Shown here one piece after another: positions 7,699 through 13,074 of a stretch of DNA of 13,074 nt. Every line of letters begins with the position of its first letter. The first letter of the stretch is position 1. The DNA lies in assembly GCA_002427365.1 (NCBI GenBank), contig DIQT01000002.1, positions 16,274-29,347 on the forward strand. Direction: 5' to 3'. The notes under the pieces were generated by a model. The model worked only from the letters and a program-made list of their open reading frames with translations. It searched no databases and was not told where the DNA came from. The stretch is from Caryophanales bacterium UBA5455. GTDB taxonomy: Bacteria > Bacillota_I > Bacilli_A > RFN20 > CAG-826. The position numbers were made by a program, and so were the translations under genes.

Positions 7699-9177
7699 AT
7701 GGAAAGAAAATTTAGTGACCAAGAATTGGTCCGGCGACAAAAACTCGCTGATTTAGAAGAAAAAGGCATTAACCCGTGGGGTGAACGGTTTGAACGAACC
7801 CATACTTCAAAGGGTGTTAAACAATATGCGGAACCGTATACGAAAGAAGAATTAGAAGCTAATCCATACCGCGTTAAAATCGCGGGGCGGTTAATGTTTA
7901 TTCGGAAAATGGGGAAAGCTTCATTTGCCCATCTTCAAGATCAAGATGGTCAAATCCAAATTTTCATTACGCGTGATGGTGTTGGTGAAGATGTTTATAA
8001 CTTATTTAAATCCGCGGACTTAGGTGATATCGTTGGAATTGAAGGGGTTGTTTTTCGAACCCAAACAAACGAAATTACGATTCGCGTAGAAAAATATACG
8101 CACTTAGTTAAATCATTACGGCCCTTCCCCGAAAAGTTCCATGGGTTAACGGATGTTGAAGAACGGTCCCGGCGGCGGTATGTTGATTTAATTGTGAATG
8201 AAGAACCACGGCGGGTCGCCTTTTTACGTCCCGCAATTTTAAAAGAATTACGGAACTTTATGGATAACCTTGGTTATGTTGAAGTGGAAACACCAGTTTT
8301 AAGTTCACTTCTAGGTGGCGCAGCGGCGCGTCCATTTGTAACGCATCATAATACATTAGATAAAGATTTCTATTTACGAATCGCTACCGAAATTCCATTA
8401 AAGAAATTAATCGTTGGTGGGATGGAAAAGGTTTATGAAATTGGTCGCTTATTCCGGAATGAAGGAATGGATACAACACATAACCCGGAATTTACGACAA
8501 TGGAAGCCTATTTAGCGTATGGCAACTTAGATGACATGTATGAACTCATGGAAAATTTAGTTCGTGATTTAGCGGTCAATGTTGTTGGTAAAACAACACT
8601 TGTTTGGAACGGACATGAAATTGATTTAAAACCATCCTTTAGAAAAGTTCATATGGTTGATTTAATTAAAGAAGTAACGGGTGTTGATTTCTGGAAAGAA
8701 ATGACCCTTGATGAAGCAAAAGCAATTGCCAAAGAACATAACATTAAAGTTGAACCGCACTTTACGGTTGGTCATATCATTAATGAATTCTTTGAAGAAT
8801 TCTGTGAAGCAACGTTAATTCAACCAACATTTGTTTATGGTCATCCGCTTGAAATTACTCCACTTGCGAAAAAATCAAGCGACCCTCGCTTTACGCTTCG
8901 CTTTGAATTATTCATTTGTAGTTATGAAATGTGTAATGCCTATAGCGAACTTAATGATCCTCTTGATCAAAGAGAACGGTTTGAAGAACAACTAAAAGCC
9001 CGTGAATTAGGCGATGAAGAAGCAAACGATATTGATGAAGACTTTTTAATGGCGCTTGAATATGGCATGCCCCCAACCGGTGGAATTGGGATTGGCATCG
9101 ACCGTCTTGTTATGTTCCTAAGTGAACAAAATAGTATTCGCGAAGTTATCTTGTTCCCAACAATGCGCGATAAATAA
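7699..9177 (+). CDS. lysS: Lysyl-tRNA synthetase, class II
   Basis: LysS charges tRNA-Lys with lysine through a lysyl-adenylate. Starting at ATG 7699 the protein has 492 residues, close to the approximately 499 of Bacillus LysS. The N-terminal OB-fold that reads the anticodon covers about residues 50-145 (VKIAGRLMFIRKMGKASFAHLQ region). The class II catalytic core follows with HGLTDVEERSRRRYVDL, motif 1 around GYVEVETPVL, ARPFVTHHN, motif 2 at R250-G256 (RLFRNEG) continuing into HNPEFTTMEAY, and motif 3 GIGIDR ending at R469. All catalytic arginines are present. It stands 30 bases after dusB, probably in the same transcript; no T-box leader could fit in that gap. A strong terminator follows. 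Arginine is often written CGG here, unlike in the downstream ribosomal protein genes. Confidence 0.97.
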   Translation: MERKFSDQELVRRQKLADLEEKGINPWGERFERTHTSKGVKQYAEPYTKEELEANPYRVKIAGRLMFIRKMGKASFAHLQDQDGQIQIFITRDGVGEDVYNLFKSADLGDIVGIEGVVFRTQTNEITIRVEKYTHLVKSLRPFPEKFHGLTDVEERSRRRYVDLIVNEEPRRVAFLRPAILKELRNFMDNLGYVEVETPVLSSLLGGAAARPFVTHHNTLDKDFYLRIATEIPLKKLIVGGMEKVYEIGRLFRNEGMDTTHNPEFTTMEAYLAYGNLDDMYELMENLVRDLAVNVVGKTTLVWNGHEIDLKPSFRKVHMVDLIKEVTGVDFWKEMTLDEAKAIAKEHNIKVEPHFTVGHIINEFFEEFCEATLIQPTFVYGHPLEITPLAKKSSDPRFTLRFELFICSYEMCNAYSELNDPLDQRERFEEQLKARELGDEEANDIDEDFLMALEYGMPPTGGIGIGIDRLVMFLSEQNSIREVILFPTMRDK

Positions 9178-9192
9178 AAAGATTAGACAATT

Positions 9193-9238
9193 AACACCAC
9201 ATCTTACTATTTAATGAATAGGAGGACGTGGTGTTTTT
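9193..9238 (+). terminator. Strong intrinsic terminator after lysS
   Basis: AACACCAC (9193-9200) pairs perfectly with GTGGTGTT (9228-9235), and the interior folds further: TCTT (9202-9205) with AGGA (9223-9226), and CTATT (9207-9211) with AATAG (9217-9221), with two single mismatches. About 17 base pairs in all end in TTTTT (9234-9238). It closes the ftsH-dusB-lysS unit. Confidence 0.85.
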
Positions 9239-9262
9239 GATTAATTCCTGCCATTAATTCAC

Positions 9263-9291
9263 TTTACAAAAGCGTGTTTATTTAGTAGACT
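9263..9291 (+). promoter_or_regulatory. Promoter of the rpsF-ssb-rpsR operon
   Basis: The -35 box TTTACA (9263-9268) and the -10 box TAGACT (9286-9291) are spaced by 17 bases. The -10 matches four of six consensus positions. Transcription would begin at about 9298, exactly where the 5' arm of the outer leader helix starts, which supports the call. Confidence 0.6.
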
Positions 9292-9297
9292 ATTTGC

Positions 9298-9369
9298 ACT
9301 ATGGGGTCGTACCCATAAATCTACTCTCTGCTACCAATAGATACGGTAGCCAGAAGTCCATAGGGAGGT
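9298..9369 (+). promoter_or_regulatory. Structured rpsF leader, likely S6:S18 autoregulatory element
   Basis: Many bacteria carry an rpsF leader bound by the S6:S18 protein pair, which represses its own operon. Here an outer helix CTATGG (9299-9304) with CCATAG (9358-9363) reaches into the ribosome-binding site AGGGAGGT (9362-9369). It encloses a firm inner hairpin: GCTACC (9330-9335) with GGTAGC (9345-9350), loop 9336-9344, prolonged by TCT (9327-9329) with AGA (9352-9354) and one bulged C. A second stem, ATGGG (9301-9305) with CCCAT (9312-9316), competes for the same bases as the outer helix. Position, operon content and contact with the ribosome-binding site support the assignment. I could not confirm the conserved CCG signature of the known motif. 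Confidence 0.6.
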
Positions 9370-9374
9370 AAAAC

Positions 9375-9659
9375 ATGAAGAAATACGAGTTAATGTACAT
9401 CTTAAGAGCTGATCTTGATGATGAAACCCGTGGCACTGTTGCTGAAGGATTACACAAAATCCTTACAGATAATGGCGCTCTCATCGATGAAGTCATCGAT
9501 TGGGGTTTACGCGATTTTGCGTACTTGATCAACGATGAATTAAGAGGTTATTACACAATTGTTAAATTCTCATCTGATGCACCAGCATTAAATGAATTTG
9601 AACGCTTAAGTAAACATAACGAAAACGTACTCCGTCATTTGATTGTAGTTGACCAATAA
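9375..9659 (+). CDS. rpsF: 30S ribosomal protein S6
   Basis: S6 binds S18 and the central domain of 16S rRNA during small-subunit assembly. The 94-residue protein has the family's opening MKKYELMYILRADLDDE and the DWGLRDFAYLINDELRGYY region, with the typical C-terminal LIVVDQ; the Bacillus protein is about the same length. An AGGGAGGT site (9362-9369) lies five bases before the ATG. First gene of the S6-SSB-S18 operon, with ssb 15 bases downstream in the same frame. Expression is probably controlled by the leader just upstream. Confidence 0.97.
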   Translation: MKKYELMYILRADLDDETRGTVAEGLHKILTDNGALIDEVIDWGLRDFAYLINDELRGYYTIVKFSSDAPALNEFERLSKHNENVLRHLIVVDQ

Positions 9660-9674
9660 GAGGAGGAAAGAATT

Positions 9675-10088
9675 ATGATTAATCGTATCGTTTTAGTGGG
9701 ACGTTTAACACGCGACCCCGAACTACGTAAAACTGCGAATGATTATTCAATGGCAACATTTACGATTGCTGTTGATAATCCGCCAAGCAAAAATCGAGAA
9801 AAAACAACAAGCTTTATTCCATGTATCGCTTGGGGTGTAATTGCGGAAAACACCGCTAAATATGTCCGTAAAGGATCATTAGTGGGTGTTGATGGCCGCT
9901 TACAACAACGTAACTATGAAAGACGTGATGGCACACAAGCTACTGCGTTCGATGTTGTCTGTGAGAGTGTTCAATTTTTAGAACCACGTCGCGATAACAC
10001 CGGTAGTCAAACTAGTTACGCTGAACCCGCGGATACAAGCGAAAATCTTGAAACTGTTGATATTCTCGATAACGACTTACCATTTTAA
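9675..10088 (+). CDS. ssb: Single-stranded DNA-binding protein SSB
   Basis: SSB coats single-stranded DNA in replication, repair and recombination and recruits partner proteins through its C-terminal tip. The 137-residue protein has an OB-fold at about residues 1-106 (MINRIVLVGRLTRDPELR, then IPCIAWGVIAENTAKYVRKG and GRLQQRNYERRDG). A short polar linker follows, ending in the acidic tip DNDLPF. It is shorter than the 172-residue Bacillus SsbA because the linker is brief, but the fold and the tip are both intact, so it is expected to be the functional replicative SSB. An AGGAGG site (9661-9666) lies eight bases before the ATG. Position between rpsF and rpsR is the standard one. Confidence 0.97.
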   Translation: MINRIVLVGRLTRDPELRKTANDYSMATFTIAVDNPPSKNREKTTSFIPCIAWGVIAENTAKYVRKGSLVGVDGRLQQRNYERRDGTQATAFDVVCESVQFLEPRRDNTGSQTSYAEPADTSENLETVDILDNDLPF

Positions 10089-10105
10089 GAGAAAGAAGGA
10101 ATATT

Positions 10106-10336
10106 ATGGCAGGATTTAGAAAAGTAAGACCACGCAAAAAAGTCTGTTACTTTACAAAAAACAATATTAAAACCATCGACTATAAAGATGTGGAATTATT
10201 AAAACGCTTCATTACACCAAACGGGAAAATTTCCCCACGTCGTGTAACTGGTACAAGCGCAAAATATCAACGTCAATTAGCGACCGCGATTAAAAATGCC
10301 CGCTTTATGGGTTTACTTCCATACTTTGAAGACTAG
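10106..10336 (+). CDS. rpsR: 30S ribosomal protein S18
   Basis: S18 pairs with S6 on the platform of the small subunit. The 76-residue protein shows KVCYFTKNN, IDYKDVELLKRFI and the hallmark ISPRRVTGTSAKYQRQL, ending ARFMGLLPYF. The basic N-terminal extension is a little shorter than in Bacillus S18. An AAGGA site (10096-10100) precedes the ATG by five bases, 17 bases after the ssb stop codon. It is the last gene of the operon, followed by an intrinsic terminator. Confidence 0.97.
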   Translation: MAGFRKVRPRKKVCYFTKNNIKTIDYKDVELLKRFITPNGKISPRRVTGTSAKYQRQLATAIKNARFMGLLPYFED

Positions 10337-10352
10337 TTGAAACCATTACATT

Positions 10353-10376
10353 AAGGTAGCTAAGGCTACCTTTTTT
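10353..10376 (+). terminator. Intrinsic terminator of the rpsF-ssb-rpsR operon
   Basis: AAGGTAGC (10353-10360) and GCTACCTT (10365-10372) form a perfect eight-base-pair stem around the loop TAAG (10361-10364), followed by a T tract through 10376. It starts 16 bases after the rpsR stop codon. Confidence 0.9.
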
Positions 10377-10423
10377 AGTGAAAAAAGTTTTAAATGAAAG
10401 TAATAAATACATAAATAACAATG

Positions 10424-10429
10424 TATACT
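10424..10429 (+). promoter_or_regulatory. Possible -10 box for the small cysteine-rich gene
   Basis: TATACT matches five of six -10 positions and lies 39 bases before the start codon, after a clear terminator, so a new promoter is expected in this gap (10377-10468). No convincing -35 box is seen at 16-18 bases; position 10401-10406 reads TAATAA. The gap is otherwise plain AT-rich sequence. Confidence 0.4.
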
Positions 10430-10468
10430 TAAGATAGATTTATATATAAGAAAAAAAGGAGAAATAAA

Positions 10469-10681
10469 ATGGCGATTCCCGTTATGCAATCCTCAAGAAA
10501 CTGCGCCAACTGTGTTTATTGGTGTGGCGAAAGAAAACTTGAAGGATTTTTCCGTCGTGTTGAAATTAACGACCCTTACGCAAAAGGCCTATGTTCGAAT
10601 CCAAAAGGTTATTTTAACCAAATGTGTTCTTGGCAAGTAACTTGTGGAGCGTTTGAAAGACATCCAGTAACAAAACAATAA
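10469..10681 (+). CDS. Small cysteine-rich protein of unknown function, 70 residues
   Basis: I do not recognise a named family. The protein has six cysteines, C12, C15, C19, C42, C53 and C59, spaced C-x2-C-x3-C-x22-C-x10-C-x5-C, with aromatic residues beside them (VYWC near 16-19, CSW at 53-55, CGAFERHP at the end). There is no signal peptide or membrane segment, so a cytoplasmic metal-binding domain (zinc or iron-sulphur) is the simplest reading; this is inference. Short CxxC proteins with a similar layout occur as hypothetical proteins across Bacillota. The gene is well supported: an AAAGGAG site (10455-10461) lies seven bases before the ATG, a -10 box stands upstream, and codon use resembles the neighbours. 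It sits alone between the rpsR terminator and the membrane-protein gene, which has its own promoter. Confidence 0.8.
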   Translation: MAIPVMQSSRNCANCVYWCGERKLEGFFRRVEINDPYAKGLCSNPKGYFNQMCSWQVTCGAFERHPVTKQ

Positions 10682-10702
10682 GCCTTTCTTAATTAGTGTT
10701 TT

Positions 10703-10731
10703 TTATTAAATAATAATAAAAATGGTATTAT
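10703..10731 (+). promoter_or_regulatory. Extended -10 promoter for the YybS-like gene
   Basis: TATTAT (10726-10731) is preceded by TGG (10723-10725), an extended -10 arrangement, with a weak -35 TTATTA (10703-10708) 17 bases upstream. Transcription would start near 10738, some 46 bases before the start codon. No terminator is visible after the small cysteine-rich gene, so read-through may add to expression. Confidence 0.5.
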
Positions 10732-10783
10732 ATATTTTAGTATTTGTTAAAATTATAAACGAAGAGAAATTGGAGAAATAAAT

Positions 10784-11761
10784 ATGACAAACGAATTACT
10801 AGAAGAACAAGTTGTTAAACAAGGTCATGGACATCGCGCTAAATTAAAACCCTTGGAATACTGGGTTGATTTACTCATTGTTGTTGCATTATCAACAGGC
10901 TTGTTTGCGCTATTAGGCCACTATAAATTAGAACATGAATTGTCATTTCTTTATAGTGTCATTTTTGCTTTGTTTGGTTTAAAGCATGGTATTTGGAAAT
11001 CGATTTTACCAGGTTTATTAATTATTGGTTTTGGTGCATTAGTGCATTTAAAACAGTGGCAACATGCGCTTATTATTTTGCCAGTTGGGATAATTGGGGG
11101 ATTAATTCATACATATGCGATTGAAGAAGCCAAACACGACGCTAAAAAATCCGTTTGGATTGTTTTAGTTGTGGAAATGGCGTTAAACATTTTATTAACA
11201 GCGGTTTTAGTTGCGACAAAAGATCCGATTTTCCATGAAGCGCATTCAATAGTTGGTGAATTAGTTATTAAAATCAGTGGCAATTCGCACGCGGTTGAAG
11301 AAGGTGTTCGTAAAGGTGTAATTGGCTTAATTGCAATGTTTGGTGTTTTAGAAGCGCTTGTTACACATATTATCGTCCACTTTGTTGAAGCAAAAGTCTT
11401 TAAAGAAGATGTTGGTTCAACCTTTGGCGGTCTTGCAATTGATTTTCCATGGTATGTAACGATTGCTTACTTATTCCCAGTAATTTATTCTGTTTATTCT
11501 TTAGCGGCTCCAAGCCAAATTAGTGGCTTTTTGCTAACATTACAAGAGTTTTCGCTCATTCTTGTTTTTGGATTATTTATTTTTTATGTCTTTACGGGAT
11601 GTGGCTTTATTACGCATGTTTTTAAAACATACTTTAAGAAAAGTTTAACACCCGTTGTTGTTTTAATTGGTGTTATTTTAGCTCCGTTAGTGTGGGCGCT
11701 AGGAATTATTGATTCGTTATTTAACTTACGAAAAAACATAGAAGTTGTTGAAGAAGAATAA
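10784..11761 (+). CDS. Multi-pass membrane protein, YybS-like (DUF2232) by position
   Basis: This 325-residue protein is strongly hydrophobic with about eight or nine membrane segments, roughly at 27-45, 53-68, 72-89, 94-111, 123-144, 178-200, 223-241, 250-272 and 288-310. The N-terminal 25 residues are polar and carry an HGH element; the C-terminus ends in EVVEEE. No catalytic motif is evident. The placement directly before gdpP, and after the rpsF-ssb-rpsR block, is that of YybS, a DUF2232 membrane protein of unknown function in many Bacillota; length and topology also fit. The family call therefore rests on context and topology, not on a recognised motif. An energy-coupling-type transport component is another possibility, since DUF2232 has been likened to such S-components. 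The start has a TTGGAG site (10770-10775) eight bases upstream. Confidence 0.6.
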   Translation: MTNELLEEQVVKQGHGHRAKLKPLEYWVDLLIVVALSTGLFALLGHYKLEHELSFLYSVIFALFGLKHGIWKSILPGLLIIGFGALVHLKQWQHALIILPVGIIGGLIHTYAIEEAKHDAKKSVWIVLVVEMALNILLTAVLVATKDPIFHEAHSIVGELVIKISGNSHAVEEGVRKGVIGLIAMFGVLEALVTHIIVHFVEAKVFKEDVGSTFGGLAIDFPWYVTIAYLFPVIYSVYSLAAPSQISGFLLTLQEFSLILVFGLFIFYVFTGCGFITHVFKTYFKKSLTPVVVLIGVILAPLVWALGIIDSLFNLRKNIEVVEEE

Positions 11762-11810
11762 ATAATATTTATAAATTGTTTTAAAGTTAAGATAAAACCT
11801 TTTTTGGTAT

Positions 11811-11830
11811 TTATTTACTTTAGTAAATAA
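11811..11830. repeat. Perfect inverted repeat upstream of gdpP
   Basis: TTATTTAC (11811-11818) and GTAAATAA (11823-11830) form an eight-base inverted repeat around TTTA. No T tract follows on either strand, so it is a poor terminator. It lies 16 bases before the gdpP -35 box and could be an operator or merely a chance AT-rich palindrome. The remainder of the gap 11762-11899 holds the gdpP promoter and nothing else I can identify. Confidence 0.45.
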
Positions 11831-11845
11831 GAAAACTGATAATTA

Positions 11846-11874
11846 TGGTCAGAGTTGCTTAGTTATTGTATAAT
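11846..11874 (+). promoter_or_regulatory. Promoter for gdpP
   Basis: A -35 box TGGTCA (11846-11851) and a perfect -10 box TATAAT (11869-11874) are separated by 17 bases. Transcription would begin near 11881, leaving a short leader of about 19 bases that contains the ribosome-binding site AGGGAGTGA (11886-11894). Confidence 0.65.
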
Positions 11875-11899
11875 TAAATAACGCTAGGGAGTGATAGGT

Positions 11900-13074
11900 A
11901 TGATTAAATCGCTAAAAAGAATAAATATAAGTGCCCTATTTGTTTTTCTTCTTAACGCTGGCCTCATGTTGGCGGTTGTTTTTTTATACATGTATGGTGA
12001 TCCGGAGTTTGTTAAAAATTATTTAACAACAGTTAATATTTTAATTATTAGCGGTTCGTTAATTGTCTTTACATTATTTTTCAATTGGCTTTCAATCTTT
12101 GTTATTCACCGTAATCGGCAAAAGAATGAACTCTTAGCCGCGGAAGTTATTGGTAACGACATTAAAGAAGCATATAACTATGGCATGATTGGCCTTGTTG
12201 TTGTTGATGCTGACCAACGAGTTATTTGGCAAAGTGAGTTTATTACAAGCCGCGGCCTTAACTTGTTAGATAAAAAGATTACCGACTGGCAACGGCCCTT
12301 ACTTCGTTTAGTTAATGTTTCGGAAGGTGATGTTCGTGACCCTGATGGCGAATATGTTAATGTGGAACATAATGATCGGACGTATCAAGTAAAGTATATT
12401 TCTGAAGCGGGCTTATTTGTTTTTAAAGATATTACCGAAAATATTTATTTATATAAAAAGATTGAACAACGCTCCCCCGTTGTTGGGATTTGTATGATTG
12501 ATAACTATACAGATACTTCCGCGTCGCGCGAAATGGGTAATCCGTTATTATCAATGGTTACGAGTGCAATATTTGAATATGGTAAGGAACATGGTTTCTT
12601 AGTTAGAAAGTACCGTGATGACGCCTTCTTATTTGTTGGTGACTACCAACACTTTGAAGATTTATTAAACGATAAATTTTCAATTGTGGAAAAGATTCGC
12701 AATATGGAAGTTGATCAAGAACGCCCCTTTACCGTTTCCGTTGGGTTTGCGTATAACTTCCCCGACGCGGTTAAATTAAATGAAATGGCGGTTAACGCGA
12801 TTGACTTAGCGATGTCACGCGGTGGCGACCAAGTTGTTGTTTCAAAGTATGGTGAAGAACATCAATACTTTGGTGGAACTTCCGTTGCAAGTGCGAAACA
12901 AAATAAAGTTAAAGTTCGTTTAACCGCAGATACGTTTGTGTCGGTAACCCGTAATGCGAGTAACGTTATTATTATGGGTCATACGAACGCGGACTTAGAT
13001 GCAATTGGTGCGGCACTTGGTGCGAAAGCAATTTGTGACTATATTTTGAAAAAAGAAGCCGAACGAATGGCGCG
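11900..13074 (+). CDS. gdpP: Cyclic-di-AMP phosphodiesterase GdpP, 3' end outside the window
   Basis: GdpP hydrolyses c-di-AMP to pApA at the membrane and so affects cell-wall, potassium and osmotic homeostasis. The first 391 codons are present, starting at an ATG with an AGGGAGTGA site. Two membrane segments (about 12-32 and 45-70) are followed by a PAS-like domain at about 85-165, then a degenerate GGDEF domain at about 170-310, in which the GGDEF signature reads RDDAF (239-243), as expected for a non-cyclase member. The RGGDQVVVSK segment, typical of the family, follows. The DHH phosphodiesterase domain begins with IIMGHTNADLDAIGAALG, keeping the metal-ligand pattern H361, D365, D367. The rest of DHH and the DHHA1 domain lie outside the window, where rplI and dnaB/dnaC would be expected by analogy. 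Whether the enzyme is complete cannot be judged here. Confidence 0.94.
   Translation, partial: MIKSLKRINISALFVFLLNAGLMLAVVFLYMYGDPEFVKNYLTTVNILIISGSLIVFTLFFNWLSIFVIHRNRQKNELLAAEVIGNDIKEAYNYGMIGLVVVDADQRVIWQSEFITSRGLNLLDKKITDWQRPLLRLVNVSEGDVRDPDGEYVNVEHNDRTYQVKYISEAGLFVFKDITENIYLYKKIEQRSPVVGICMIDNYTDTSASREMGNPLLSMVTSAIFEYGKEHGFLVRKYRDDAFLFVGDYQHFEDLLNDKFSIVEKIRNMEVDQERPFTVSVGFAYNFPDAVKLNEMAVNAIDLAMSRGGDQVVVSKYGEEHQYFGGTSVASAKQNKVKVRLTADTFVSVTRNASNVIIMGHTNADLDAIGAALGAKAICDYILKKEAERMA

Noticed and set aside
9220..9257. AGGAGG followed by a GTG-started mini-frame of nine codons
   Set aside because: The AGGAGG lies within the lysS terminator stem and the frame stops at once; it is better explained by the hairpin.
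9299..9532. Open frame of 77 codons on the minus strand across the rpsF leader and rpsF
   Set aside because: It overlaps the start of a certain ribosomal protein gene and its structured leader, and the product resembles nothing known.
2899..9675. Five of the six co-transcribed gene junctions keep the same reading frame
   Set aside because: Striking at first, but with six junctions and a one-in-three chance each the sample is too small to claim a pattern.
10700..10722. AT-only hairpin TTTTTATTA with TAATAAAAA after the small cysteine-rich gene
   Set aside because: It has no G-C pairs and overlaps the -35 region of the next promoter; unlikely to terminate transcription.
1..13074. Mobile elements, CRISPR arrays, defence systems, tRNA or rRNA genes
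   Set aside because: None seen on either strand: no long repeats, no transposase or integrase reading frames, and every gap under 200 bases is explained by promoters, leaders or terminators.

Overview
The window is a gene-dense, AT-rich stretch of bacterial chromosome with every recognised gene on the + strand. The proteins read as low-GC Bacillota, close to the Bacilli/Mollicutes border: Mfd, RqcP, TilS, FtsH, DusB and LysS follow an order familiar from Bacillus-type genomes, thinned out as in reduced genomes. Tryptophan is encoded by TGG and all reading frames are complete under the standard bacterial code. None of the eleven visible stop codons is TGA (eight TAA, three TAG). No species can be named from this alone.

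Region 1 (1-4417) is a tight set: the 3' part of mfd (transcription-coupled repair; its N-terminus lies outside the window), rqcP (S4-domain factor of ribosome quality control) and tilS (tRNA-Ile lysidine synthetase). The rqcP stop codon directly abuts the tilS start. Region 2 (about 4418-9240) opens with a good sigma-A-type promoter and a hairpin-rich leader, followed by ftsH (membrane AAA protease), dusB (tRNA dihydrouridine synthase) and lysS (lysyl-tRNA synthetase), and ends in a strong terminator. A terminator-like hairpin sits on the ftsH stop codon just before dusB, which has no Shine-Dalgarno sequence.

Region 3 (about 9260-10376) is the classic rpsF-ssb-rpsR operon (ribosomal protein S6, single-strand DNA-binding protein, S18). 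It has its own promoter, a structured 5' leader that looks like the S6:S18 autoregulatory type, and a clear terminator. Region 4 (10377-13074) holds a 70-residue six-cysteine protein of unknown function, a multi-pass membrane protein in the position of YybS (DUF2232), and the 5' part of gdpP (c-di-AMP phosphodiesterase), which runs off the window. Short promoter-like elements precede each of these three genes.

Together the genes cover repair, translation fidelity, tRNA modification and charging, membrane proteolysis and second-messenger turnover. I found no mobile element, CRISPR array, phage, defence locus, tRNA or rRNA, and no intergenic gap above 200 bases. The window is mostly ordinary core genome. 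The points worth a second look are the small cysteine protein, the rpsF leader, the hairpin coupling at ftsH/dusB, and the altered PP-loop of TilS.
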